A stretch of 64,000 nt of DNA from Thraustochytrium sp. TN22 (taxonomy: Eukaryota; Sar; Bigyra; Thraustochytrida; Thraustochytriidae): positions 1-64,000 of the forward strand of contig JABLUY010000032.1 in assembly GCA_013306675.1 (NCBI GenBank), in the 5' to 3' direction. Of this stretch, positions 44,464 to 53,516 are shown one piece after another. The notes beneath the pieces are model-generated. The model had not been told where the DNA came from, ran no database searches, and saw only the letters and a list, made by a program, of their open reading frames with translations. The position numbers were made by a program, and so were the translations under genes. How positions within the stretch are numbered: the stretch's first letter is position 1; each line of letters starts with the position of its first letter.

Positions 44464-44586
44464 CTCCTGGCTCACATATGTAATTAACTCACTGTCAGTT
44501 AGCCGTGTATGTAGCTCGTTGGCCACTCGGAGTGTGCAGCTCTTGTTCCTCAAACTTGTGTACAGCACCGCTTCACTCACATGCAG

Positions 44587-47481
44587 TCAGGTCCTAGCTG
44601 GGGCGAACGACTGCATCTCGACGGCCTGCGGCAAGTTCATGTGCAAGAGCGGTCGGGCGGACGCAGACGACCTCGTTCCACCCAGCTCGTCCATCGCCTC
44701 GTATAGTTCCTCCTCCTCCTCCCCCTCCGCCGCCGCCGCCGCCGCCTCATAGAGACCCTCATAGGTGTCTTCGCTAGCCGCCGCTGACTCCGTGCCGTGG
44801 CTAGTGGACTCGCGGCTCCCGCTGCGACCCGCGCCACCGTCTTCGATGTTGTCGTCTCCGAGACGAACGAAGCCCGCGCGCGGGCTCATGGGTTCCAGAT
44901 CTGCGGCCGAAGCGAGGCGAAGCCTGCGCTGGTGGATGAAGTGCATGGCCACAAAGCCGACCGCCGCAAGAATCGTGCAGACGATGAGAAAGTGCACCAT
45001 GCCGTAGTCAGGCTCGTAGCAGCTCTGCGAGGATTGCACCGTCCAGGGTGTAGCCGGCTTCCTCACGAGGTTGCCCGCCAGGTCGTAGATGTTCTTGGTC
45101 CCAATGAAGATCGTGTACGTGCCTTGGCCAAAGACGCAAGCGGATTGGCCCATCGTTTCATGCGAGAGGTCCAGGACAAGCGTGTCATTTGCCGTGCGGT
45201 TTGATTCCTGCCGTACTCCCCCTGGGACCAGGAGGTTGTCGAAGTTGAGGGGCAAGAGCATGCCGTCGCCGTTCAATACGCCGAGGTGCACACCGCCAGC
45301 GACTACGACGGAGCTGGAGAAGGTTAGCCGAAGCTCCTTCACGCGAGGTGAAATCCTCGCGGAGGGCTCTGCGGCAATTACTTCGGGAGGACCATCAACC
45401 ACGCGAAAGCACCGCTCATGCTCATCGCGCTCCACCTTGGCCCTTGATGGAGACACCTCCTCGCTGGCCAACCACTTCCCAAAGAGGGACTCGCAAAGGC
45501 TGCTTCTCGAGTAGCTGTACCGATTCCACAGAAAAGGACCGCAGCGCTCGTCGAGGAGCTTGCAGGTGTCCGAGCAGACGCGAAGGCGCTGCATACCGTT
45601 CAGAAAGCCAAAGTACGCCGCCTGGTTGGCCTGGCAGTCGAAGCAAGCCGCACGTTCGATGAGCGCCACACAGGCCTCGGCCGCAGCGTCATTCTCGGGG
45701 TTTGGCACACCGAAGCGCATCATGCTCTCCTTGGTGCTCTGAATGCGCTCCTGGACTACCTTCTCCACAAAGTCGTTGGCGCAGCATGAGAGGACCGTGG
45801 ACGGCCCATCGCCGGTCGCGCCAGGCGCACAGATCGCCGAATGAGGGAGCCGGGGCCGCGGCTTTACGTGCGTGATCGCCCCTTGCGTCTCGTCGTCCGT
45901 TGTCATGTACCACAGGCAGCGCTCACCGGTGTCTACCACGTCGACATCATCTTCGACGATGATGCGCTGGCACACAGACGGTAGACGCTCTGCTTCGCCA
46001 TTCAATAGGCGCCAATTTTGCAGGAAGTCTGAACTAACTGCTGTGCACCAAATCGGCTTCGTATCCTGGTCTTCGCTCCCCGCGCCGCCGCCCCCCGGCC
46101 CGTAAGCGTCCGCTTCGTCGTCATCCGGAATCGGGTCCACCGCGATGCGCTCGTCGCGCTCGTATGTGACAAATGTTCCGTCCGCCCAAACGCCGTTCCG
46201 CAGACCAATCCACGCCATGTCCTCCTTACCGCGAAAGCTCGTGCTGGAGACGAGCGCAGCCACGAGCCGATCGTCGCGGTAGTTGTGTACGGAAGCGAGA
46301 TGCATTTCGCGCGACGCGCAGTACGCCTCGGCCTCAAGGCAGCTGCGGGCGCTCGGGACCACGTGAAGTATTTTCGAGCGGTGCCAGATCTCACTATCGC
46401 CGCGCGCAGTTCGGCAAGCCACTTTCCCACCGCCGGTGCCGGCGCCAGCATCGCCAATGATGCTCTGCACCATGAGCTTCTTGGCCTTGCGGTTGCGATC
46501 CTTGCCAAATCTGGCCACCGGCTCGCTCGGCGCCGTCTCGGCCGGCGCGCGCCACCCGCTGCCTGGCGCTGCGACCGCCGCGCTGCCCTGGATCGTGGAC
46601 CAGTCGGCCTGCGCTTGGGCGAGCGGCGAGCAGACCCACGTGCCGGCAGAGGTGGAGACACCATCGGAGACCGCCAAAAGGACGGACGCAGTGCTGCTCG
46701 CATCGACGACGACCCCGAGCACCTGGTAGTCTTCCGGAACGAGGGCCATCCCCGTCGCGGGCGCAGCGCTAGTCTTGGAGATCTTGGCCGTCGCCGTGCG
46801 CACTGGCAGCTCTACCCCGTCGGCGAAGACCTGTGGAAGCGCGCCGCTCCCGTCCTGCACAACCAGGATCTGCTCGCGCTCGCCGTTCGAGACACTCACA
46901 GTCATCTCGTCTGCAGCGTCGCCCAAGATGCTCTTCTGCCAGGACTCCATGGCCTGGGGTTGCATGGAGCACATGGCCGCGAGGCGCTCGACCTTGTCGC
47001 CCGGGTCCTGCGAAGACATATAGCGAACGCGACGGTAGTAGTCATTCCACTCCGGATTCTGGTCCACAATGACGAGCGCGCTCTCGCTAATGGCCCGCAC
47101 GCGCTCCTCCATCGTGCAGTTCTCGTGCCATCGGTGCATGAGAAAGTTCCTCATCGAGGAGCTCCAGGCGAGCACGAAGGGTTTGGCCGGAAGCGTGCCG
47201 CACGGTTCGAGCTCCCAGACTAGCCGAGCTTCGCCCAGACCCTCGATCGGAAGCGGGGATTCTACGTAAGGCTCGTTGGTCTCATACGAATTCCACATTG
47301 GCGACAGGTGCGCAAGCTCGCACGCCACCGCAGGCAGCTCCTTCCGGGAAGTGCTGCCCTTGCGGTCCTTGAACACATACGAGAGTGTGACAGTCGTCTC
47401 ATCGTGCGCCCACGCCGCCACCGCGGGCTCGCACGAGAGGGCGAGCGTGAGCACGAGGGCGACCACGAGCACGCCCGCCAT
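44587..47481 (-). CDS. Type I membrane protein with C-type lectin and folate-receptor-like Cys-rich regions
   Basis: 964 residues from ATG 47481, where a signal peptide begins (MAGVLVVALVLTLALSCEP); upstream in-frame sequence is Arg-rich without ATG. Residues about 365-507 form a C-type lectin-like domain: SCLEAEAYCASREMHLASVH, MAWIGLRNG and the closing WCTAVSS ... LPSVCQ. Residues about 600-665 are Cys-rich with the VCSDTCKLLDERCGPFLW pattern of folate-receptor-like or cysteine-rich extracellular domains. Residues about 705-800 look like an Ig-like beta domain (YTIFIGTKNIYDLAGN). One transmembrane helix lies at about 827-850 (HFLIVCTILAAVGFVAMHFI), followed by an acidic cytoplasmic tail with repeated Tyr-Glu motifs (YEGLYEA, ELYEAMDEL). 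Likely a surface recognition or adhesion protein; ligand unknown. Confidence 0.7.
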   Translation of the reverse strand: MAGVLVVALVLTLALSCEPAVAAWAHDETTVTLSYVFKDRKGSTSRKELPAVACELAHLSPMWNSYETNEPYVESPLPIEGLGEARLVWELEPCGTLPAKPFVLAWSSSMRNFLMHRWHENCTMEERVRAISESALVIVDQNPEWNDYYRRVRYMSSQDPGDKVERLAAMCSMQPQAMESWQKSILGDAADEMTVSVSNGEREQILVVQDGSGALPQVFADGVELPVRTATAKISKTSAAPATGMALVPEDYQVLGVVVDASSTASVLLAVSDGVSTSAGTWVCSPLAQAQADWSTIQGSAAVAAPGSGWRAPAETAPSEPVARFGKDRNRKAKKLMVQSIIGDAGAGTGGGKVACRTARGDSEIWHRSKILHVVPSARSCLEAEAYCASREMHLASVHNYRDDRLVAALVSSTSFRGKEDMAWIGLRNGVWADGTFVTYERDERIAVDPIPDDDEADAYGPGGGGAGSEDQDTKPIWCTAVSSDFLQNWRLLNGEAERLPSVCQRIIVEDDVDVVDTGERCLWYMTTDDETQGAITHVKPRPRLPHSAICAPGATGDGPSTVLSCCANDFVEKVVQERIQSTKESMMRFGVPNPENDAAAEACVALIERAACFDCQANQAAYFGFLNGMQRLRVCSDTCKLLDERCGPFLWNRYSYSRSSLCESLFGKWLASEEVSPSRAKVERDEHERCFRVVDGPPEVIAAEPSARISPRVKELRLTFSSSVVVAGGVHLGVLNGDGMLLPLNFDNLLVPGGVRQESNRTANDTLVLDLSHETMGQSACVFGQGTYTIFIGTKNIYDLAGNLVRKPATPWTVQSSQSCYEPDYGMVHFLIVCTILAAVGFVAMHFIHQRRLRLASAADLEPMSPRAGFVRLGDDNIEDGGAGRSGSRESTSHGTESAAASEDTYEGLYEAAAAAAEGEEEEELYEAMDELGGTRSSASARPLLHMNLPQAVEMQSFAPART

Positions 47482-47887
47482 CTCCCGGCCTTGCGGCTTG
47501 GCTCGTCCCCTCGTGTGCGCGAGCGCGAAGAGCGAGTGAGCACGCCGCTGAGGCGCGCGCGAGACTGGTCGTCTCACGGACCTGCGCCCGCGCCCCGCGC
47601 GAGGCTTCAGCCGGCGTGGCGACTGGCGGCAGCAGCAGCGACGGCGACGGCTGCCTGATCGTGTTTTACCTGCCAGCGGCACTGGTATGCGGGTAAGCGC
47701 AGATCTCCTTCGGCACTGCAGCCCGTGCACTCCGGCGGCTCTGCTGGTGCGGCGGCCGCGGGGCTTGCTCCATCTTGCGACCGCTGTGCGGACGTAGCGC
47801 CAGCCCGAGGCCTTCAACCTGCCGCTTTCCTGAGGCGAAGACAGGGCAACCACCCGGTCGGTCCCAGGCCACGGAGCGCAAAGGACG
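47482..47887. promoter_or_regulatory. Short divergent spacer, lectin-like gene and flavin-reductase-like gene
   Basis: 406 bp serving two divergent starts, one of the shortest divergent spacers in the window. No CTAG tract and no gene seen. Confidence 0.45.
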
Positions 47888-48699
47888 ATGATGCAGACGA
47901 CGACGCTAGGAGGCGTGCCGCTGGAGCGCGTGGTGCGAGTCAGGCAGGCGAAGCTGCAGTCGCGTGTGCTCTACTGCAACCCTGTGTGCATGCTGCTCAG
48001 CAAGGATGAAGCCAAAACTTCGGGCTTCAATGTGATGATTTGCTCGTGGTTGTCGATGGTACGTCACGGTGGGTGCGTTGCGATGGCGCGGACCGGTCTC
48101 GGGCGCTCTCGGGCTGACGGACGGTGGTTCCCAATCGCGTTGTGCGCCAGGTGAACAACGAGGGCCTTGTCATGCTCAGTCTGAACCGCAGACGATACTC
48201 TTGCGGGCGCGTGCTGGAGACGCGCGAGTTGGAGTTAGCCATCCCCGGAGCCGACCAGGCCGCGCTCGTGCTTCGCATCGGCAAGGTGACGGGCCGCGAG
48301 ACGGACAAATTTGTCGAGATGGAGGGCCTGGAGCGTGAGGCGCGGCAGATCGGCGACACGGAGGAGACATGCACGATGGTGAAGGGGACCTTGGCGAGCC
48401 TTCGGCTCCGCGTCGTCACCACTCAAGAGGACGTCGACCCAGGCCATGTGGTTTTCTTCGCGCGTATCGAGGACTGTCTCATCGACGAGGCCGCGTGGAA
48501 TGGCAAGCAGTTTATGAGCCCGCGCGGCCTCTTGAGCTTTCTAGGGTCGCAGGAGTTTGCCACAGTCCAGCGGACGTCTCTGGTTACCACGAACGCAACG
48601 CCACTGGAGACGCGAGAGTCGGAGCAGCCTCCCAAGCGCACCAAACTGGGCCAGGCAGACTCGGAAGGAGCTGGCGGCGTGAGGAGCACTGGGGCGTAG
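47888..48699 (+). CDS. Flavin-reductase-like FMN-binding split-barrel protein (two exons)
   Basis: Flavin-reductase-like domains bind FMN and either reduce free flavin or use it as cofactor. Exons are 47888-48058 and 48151-48699, with a 92-bp phase-0 intron. Spliced length is 239 residues. The split-barrel pattern is readable across the junction: YCNPVCMLLSKD, FNVMICSWLSM joined to VNNEGLVMLSLNRRRYSC, then ETRELELAIPGADQAALV and RIGKVTGRETDKFVEMEGL. Later sequence (GHVVFFARIEDCLIDEAAW) fits the barrel's last strands. The C-terminal 50 residues are polar and Lys/Arg-containing (PPKRTKLG), possibly nuclear. The partner or electron donor is unknown. Confidence 0.75.
48059..48150 (+). other. Intron of the flavin-reductase-like gene
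   Basis: A 92-bp GT-AG intron with donor GTACGT and acceptor GCGCCAG. Without splicing, the first exon's frame reaches a stop at about 48153. Splicing joins two halves of one conserved domain in phase 0. Confidence 0.85.
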
Positions 48700-48908
48700 G
48701 CCGTAGGCGCAGCACACCACTCGAATGATCGATTTGTCATTGTCAATCTACACTTTTACGGAGATCGCTCTTGTCGCAGAGCCACGCATGCAGAGAGGCA
48801 GGCAGGCGTCTACTTACGAGTAAGCTTCCGCGCACGCGTCTGCAGGCAACCCCCTCCCGTCCCCCCTCCCCCCCCCCTTGCTAATCAAGGGTCTCGCATG
48901 CATTCAAG

Positions 48909-51767
48909 CTAGTCCGCGCCTGCATCTGCCGACTGCAAGGCGTAAAAGAGCAGGTAGGCCTGGGGATCGAGACCATCGGGGGCATCCGCCATGGCAGTCA
49001 CCGTGGAATCGTTCATAAGGCGCCAGTAGCCGTCGGCGCACTTCACGTGCGCTGTATAATGCCCCCCGCGCAGGGTCCCGGAATGGCGCACCACGCCAAA
49101 AAGCGAATAGGAGAGCGCAGCTGGCCCGCGCGTCTCGTGAAAGGAGTCAGCTACAAAGGGCGCCATATCCAAGGTCTGGCCAAAGCGAACCACGGTGTCA
49201 ATCTTGGTTCCATCGGCACGGAAGCGCTTGAGGTGCAAGATTAGCACGTGCGGGAGCCGTGGGCCGACCAGTGAAATGGTCTTGGTGGCAGGCCGCAAGT
49301 CCTGGCACCGAGGGCAGTGCCACTGCTCCTGTGGATGCATGCACGGGTCGATCCGAGCGAGCAAGTCAGTCTCAAGCACAACGCAGCGCGAGTGCATCTG
49401 AAAAGGGCGGGCGGGCGGGCGGGTGCGCGCGCGCGCGGGCGGAAGGTAGGAAGGAAGGAAGGAAGGAAGGAAGGAAGGAAGGAAGGAAGGAAGGAAGGAA
49501 GGAAGAAAGGAACTTACGTCGGCCTGGAGAAACTCCTTCTGCACATAGTGCGCGAGGCAGTCCTCGAGAGCAGGCATGGAATGCACCCCCACCGAGACGC
49601 CCGCGGCGGTGAGCGGCAGGCTAAGTGTCATGAACACATCAAAGGTTGACGACACGTGGCGGCAGGCGGCGCACTCGAGGCGCGATTCGAATTGGCCCTG
49701 GAAGAGGTCAAGGATGAAGGAGTCATCGGACTCGTGGCGCTGACGCCAGGCGTCGGCGGCGCGCGCCGGGCGCGCTGCTTCCTCGAGGACGCTGTCAGCC
49801 TCGCTGTCGACCTCACGGTCGCGCTCCCCGCGCGACACGACGTCTAGCTGCGACCAGTCGTCCAAAGCAGCCTCCTCAACAGGGAGCTTCCGCGCGTTCT
49901 TGACGGGCGGGCGCTCCTGCTCGATCGCCTGGTTGGCGTCCTCGTGCATGCCATTGAGCAGCCAGAGCAGGAATTCCTGGGCGTCGTGCTGGCGGCCGTT
50001 GCCGAAAAGCGCATTGCGCGCCGTCACGACGCGCAGAAAGCCGCCCGGTGTCACGACGGTGTGTTGCAGGCTCCATAGCATGCGAGCCAGGTCGGCGTAG
50101 GCGAGCGGAAGATTGCTGCGCGCCTCGGCCTGGTGGCTGCCAGGGCGCCTTAGGCAGCTGCGTAGGCGCTGCTCGTCGATGACCAGGCTCGTGAGCTTCT
50201 GCGCCTGATTGAGGCACTGCAGCGTGGCATTCATGAAACAGGTATTTCCCAGGTTTCGCAGGCCGGCCACGCCAACCAAAGCACTGCCGCGGCCGTCGCC
50301 AACATTGACGCTGGCACGCGCTGTGGTGCCGGGCGCAGGCAGAGGGCCGTACGCCTGCGAGCCCTGCTCTCGCGCGCCGGGAATGGGAGCGAAGGCAGAT
50401 TGCGGCGGCGGCGCAAGCTGACGGTTGAGCGCCTCCGAAGAGCCGGAGAAGTCCAGCGCACCGCCGCCGCCGCCGCCGCCGAAGCGTAGCGCCTTGCCCT
50501 GACCATCGCCCAGGCTGCCCTTGCGCTTGCGCGAGTCCTCCTCCTCTTCCACGGCGAGCCCATTGCGAGGCCGCTTCTGTGTCGCGCCGCTCGCGATGCT
50601 GCTGCCCGAGGCCTGCGATGCGCGCCGCAGCGGACGTTCGCGCGGCCAGGTCCCGTCCGAGCGTACGCTCTCCACGAGGATGCGCACGCAGTTGTTATCG
50701 TCGCACCACTGCGCGTCGCCGACGGCGCACGCGCTTTCCTTGTCAGGCTGAATGCGTACGAGATCGCCTCCGTACAGCATGCCATACAGGCGGCAGTCAC
50801 CAGTCGGGAGCCGGCGCTGGCGCCGGTGCTCCATCTCGCGGCGCACGAGGTCTGCAAAGTCCTCTACCGACATTGCGCGGCTCACGAAGAGGCGCTCCTC
50901 CCGATCGTGCCGCCATGTTCCCGTCCGCGAGTCTGCAAGTGCCACGATCACGTGTACCGGGTAAATGTCCAGTTCAGGTGGCGCCTCGGGCGTTGGTTGC
51001 ACAACCATTCGCGCCAGCGCGGGCCCGCCGCCGAAGACGCTCACAATCATCTCCCAGGCCTCGGCGCTGCACACCATGAAGTCAAAGCCCTCGACGAGGC
51101 GCTCACGGAGCGCGTGGAAGGACTGCCTACCGCCAACGCCGACGCCGGCGCCGGCGCCACCAACCCGCGCCTCGCCAAGGAGGTCGCCCCAGGCCTCCTC
51201 AGCGTCCGCCTCCATGTCCTTGTCATCTTCTTCGTCCTCACCCTCATCCTCCATGCGCTCCAAGCGCTCGGAGAAGTCCTCGGCCAGCAGGGCGCTGTTA
51301 TCCACGGGGCCTGGGTCCAGGCGCGCCAGCGTCTCGTCCCCCGCCCCCGCGAGCACCGCGCGCTTCAACGCGCGCCACCTTGAGGCCCAGTTGCTCGCCA
51401 CCAGATAGAATCGCGCGCCGGCAGCCGCCGTCCGCGGCTGCTCGCTCAGGAGCGCGTCCAGCCGCCGCACCGTCTCCTCCGCGCCGCCGCCACCACGCCG
51501 GCCGCTGCCCGCGCTCGCCTCAGCCCTCCGCGCCACCGCCGTCGCGCCTTCGCCGCCCTCGCCCTTGCCGCCCTTGCCGCCTCCCCGCCGCATCCCTCCC
51601 AGCCGCCAGCCGGACACGCGACCTCGCCGCCGCCGCGAGACCGCGCCGCCTGCCCGCCCCGCTTTGCCGCCGCCGCGCGCCAAGCCGCGCAAGCCGCGCC
51701 ACCGCGCCCCGCGCGCGGCCCCGCTTTGCCGCCGCCCACGCGCGTGCCCTGCCTGCCGCCCGGCCAT
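48909..51767 (-). CDS. DUSP-USP ubiquitin-specific protease, USP4/11/15-like (two exons)
   Basis: A cysteine protease that removes ubiquitin. Exons are 51767-49518 and 49397-48909, giving 912 residues. After a Gly/Arg-rich start (a second ATG near residue 58 is possible) comes a DUSP domain: [45 protein letters not shown]. This matches the USP4/11/15 arrangement. A long acidic insert ([15 protein letters not shown]) interrupts DUSP. The catalytic part begins [18 protein letters not shown] (nucleophile Cys about 507) and [15 protein letters not shown]. After the intron come [10 protein letters not shown] (zinc-binding CxxC), [14 protein letters not shown] and the catalytic His box RGGHYTAHV (about 862). 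The last segment, [11 protein letters not shown] ... AYLLFYAL, is typical. The gene converges on the flavin-reductase-like gene. Confidence 0.92.
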   Translation of the reverse strand: MAGRQAGHARGRRQSGAARGARWRGLRGLARGGGKAGRAGGAVSRRRRGRVSGWRLGGMRRGGGKGGKGEGGEGATAVARRAEASAGSGRRGGGGAEETVRRLDALLSEQPRTAAAGARFYLVASNWASRWRALKRAVLAGAGDETLARLDPGPVDNSALLAEDFSERLERMEDEGEDEEDDKDMEADAEEAWGDLLGEARVGGAGAGVGVGGRQSFHALRERLVEGFDFMVCSAEAWEMIVSVFGGGPALARMVVQPTPEAPPELDIYPVHVIVALADSRTGTWRHDREERLFVSRAMSVEDFADLVRREMEHRRQRRLPTGDCRLYGMLYGGDLVRIQPDKESACAVGDAQWCDDNNCVRILVESVRSDGTWPRERPLRRASQASGSSIASGATQKRPRNGLAVEEEEDSRKRKGSLGDGQGKALRFGGGGGGGALDFSGSSEALNRQLAPPPQSAFAPIPGAREQGSQAYGPLPAPGTTARASVNVGDGRGSALVGVAGLRNLGNTCFMNATLQCLNQAQKLTSLVIDEQRLRSCLRRPGSHQAEARSNLPLAYADLARMLWSLQHTVVTPGGFLRVVTARNALFGNGRQHDAQEFLLWLLNGMHEDANQAIEQERPPVKNARKLPVEEAALDDWSQLDVVSRGERDREVDSEADSVLEEAARPARAADAWRQRHESDDSFILDLFQGQFESRLECAACRHVSSTFDVFMTLSLPLTAAGVSVGVHSMPALEDCLAHYVQKEFLQADVSSFLPSFLPSFLPSFLPSFLPSYLPPARARTRPPARPFQMHSRCVVLETDLLARIDPCMHPQEQWHCPRCQDLRPATKTISLVGPRLPHVLILHLKRFRADGTKIDTVVRFGQTLDMAPFVADSFHETRGPAALSYSLFGVVRHSGTLRGGHYTAHVKCADGYWRLMNDSTVTAMADAPDGLDPQAYLLFYALQSADAGAD
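49398..49517 (-). other. USP intron that is open in frame
   Basis: A 120-bp intron on the minus strand: donor GTAAGT after QAD, acceptor TTTTCAG before MHSRCVV. Its length is a multiple of three and it lacks stops, so naive reading adds 40 residues of Phe-Leu-Pro-Ser repeats. These interrupt a conserved USP region, which supports removal. Confidence 0.85.
49446..49510. repeat. (GGAA)n/(TTCC)n microsatellite within the USP intron
   Basis: A near-perfect tetranucleotide array. On the gene strand it is TTCC and forms most of the intron's pyrimidine tract. Confidence 0.95.
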
Positions 51768-52117
51768 GCCCCAGCCCGCGCCTCGCCCAGCCTCGCCAGC
51801 CTCTAGCTCGAGCTGGAGCTTGCCAGCTAGCGCAAGCCTCGCGCGCGACCGCGACCGCGACCGCGAAACGACTCAGCTCGCGCGCGGCGGAGGCTTGCAG
51901 CGCTGCGCGCGGCGTGCGCGACCCTCCGGCGGGACGCGCCGCCCGAGCCTCGCCTCCCTGCGCCTCCCTTGCCCGTCCCGCGCACCTCCACCGCCCGGGC
52001 CGGGCCCGTCCCGCGCGGCGACGACGGCGGACTCGGACGCGCGCGACTCGCACTCGCGCTCCTTGAACTCGGACTCGGACTCGGTGCCTGCCTGCTCGGG
52101 CAAAAGCTCACGGAGGG

Positions 52118-52640
52118 CACGGTCAGGCTCAAGCTTGAGCTCAAGTTCAAGTTCAAGCTCAAGTTCAAGTTCAAGCTCAAGTTCAAGCTCTCAAGCGTCA
52201 AGCTCAAGCTCAAGCTCAAGCTCAAGGTCTCAAGCGTCAAGCTCAAGCGTCAAGCTCAAGCGTCAAGCTCAAGCTCAAGCTCAAGCTCAAGCTCAAGCTC
52301 AAGCTCAAGCTCAAGCTCAAGCTCAAGCTCAAGCTCAAGCTCAAGCTCAAGCTCAAGCTCAAGCTCAAGCTCAAGCTCAAGCTCAAGCTCAAGCTCAAGC
52401 TCAAGCTCAAGCTCAAGCTCAAGCTCAAGCTCAAGCTCAAGCTCAAGCTCAAGCTCAAGCTCAAGCTCAAGCTCAAGCTCAAGCTCAAGCTCAAGCTCAA
52501 GCTCAAGCTCAAGCTCAAGCTCAAGCTCAAGCTCAAGCTCAAGCTCAAGCTCAAGCTCAAGCTCAAGCTCAAGCTCAAGCTCAAGCTCAAGCTCAAGCTC
52601 AAGCTCAAGCTCAAGCTCAAGCTCAAGCTCAAGCTCAAGT
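52118..52640. repeat. CAAGCT hexanucleotide satellite-like array
   Basis: The last about 375 bp (52264-52638) are essentially perfect CAAGCT units, about 62 copies. The first about 145 bp are degenerate, with AAGTTC and TCAAGCGT variants. Each unit contains AGCT. No frame has a stop on either strand. Confidence 0.97.
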
Positions 52641-52654
52641 TGTTGGTGGCCACG

Positions 52655-52686
<32 letters not shown>

Positions 52687-52690
52687 CGTG
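52655..52690. repeat. (TGCC)n short tandem repeat
   Basis: About seven TGCC units directly after the hexanucleotide array; a similar TGCC run lies near 55805-55850. Confidence 0.9.
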
Positions 52691-53418
52691 CGTCAGTGAT
52701 CTCAGTCACTCAGCAAGTGCGTGGGCCCTTTGACATGCCATGACTAGTAGGCTCGCTACTAAGTCGGCTAGGCCTAGCCTAGAGGCTACCATGGTAGGCA
52801 GTATGTAAGCAACTCACTGCCTGACTGAGCCAGTGAAGATGAGAGGCTGCTCTCTCCTCGCCTGGCCGCCCGCCACCTCAGGCGCTCGCGGCGCCGCCCG
52901 CGCGGCCAGACCCACTGCACTCGGCGGCGACGGCGCGCGGCGCGGCCGGGCGCGGCGCGGCGCGGCGCGGCGCGGCGCGGCGCAGCCCGCGCGGAGTGGC
53001 GTGGCGTGGCACGGCGGCGGTGGGCGGGGCGAGGCGGGCGAAGGGAGGCTCGGACTGCCGCGCAGCGCAGCGCATTCGTTCAAGTTGGACTCGCCGCGGC
53101 CACGGCGGCGCGCGGCGGTTGCGCGGTGAGCGCGGCGGCGAGCGCGGCGGCAAGGCGAGGCAAGGCGGGCGCTTGGCGAGGCGACGTGAGGCGAGGCGAG
53201 GCGCTTCCTGAGGCGGCGCGGGACGAGCTAGGCCTGACCACTGGCTCGAGAGCCCAACGTCATTCTCTCCAGGCAAGACCCGTCGCGTGTCGTCGCCTGC
53301 CGTCTCGCACGAGGGATACAACAAGCGCTCGTGCGGGGCGGAGTCTTCGGGTCTTCGTTGGGGTGCGTGCCGCTTCGGAGTTCAGGCGACCTCTTGACAA
53401 AAGAGGCCGCCGGGGTGC

Positions 53419-53481
53419 ATGGGCCAGACTCACGCGCAGACAACCTCGAGCACGGCTACGGACAGAAACAGACGCAGTGAG

Positions 53482-53516
<35 letters not shown>

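Larger units (their letters stand above)
51768..53418. promoter_or_regulatory. 1.65-kb divergent spacer between the USP and HEAT-repeat genes
   Basis: No supported gene. It carries AGCT/CTAG-rich stretches at about 51803-51830 and 52741-52782, the 6-bp array, a TGCC run, and GCGGCGCGG/GGCGA leader text (about 52940-53210). Long open frames through the array (Ser, Ala-Gln or Leu-Ser runs) are repeat artefacts. Confidence 0.55.

Noticed and set aside
51969-52733. Long frames of polySer, Ala-Gln or Leu-Ser across the CAAGCT array.
   Set aside because: They arise only because the 6-bp unit lacks stops in every frame; flanks show no coding character.
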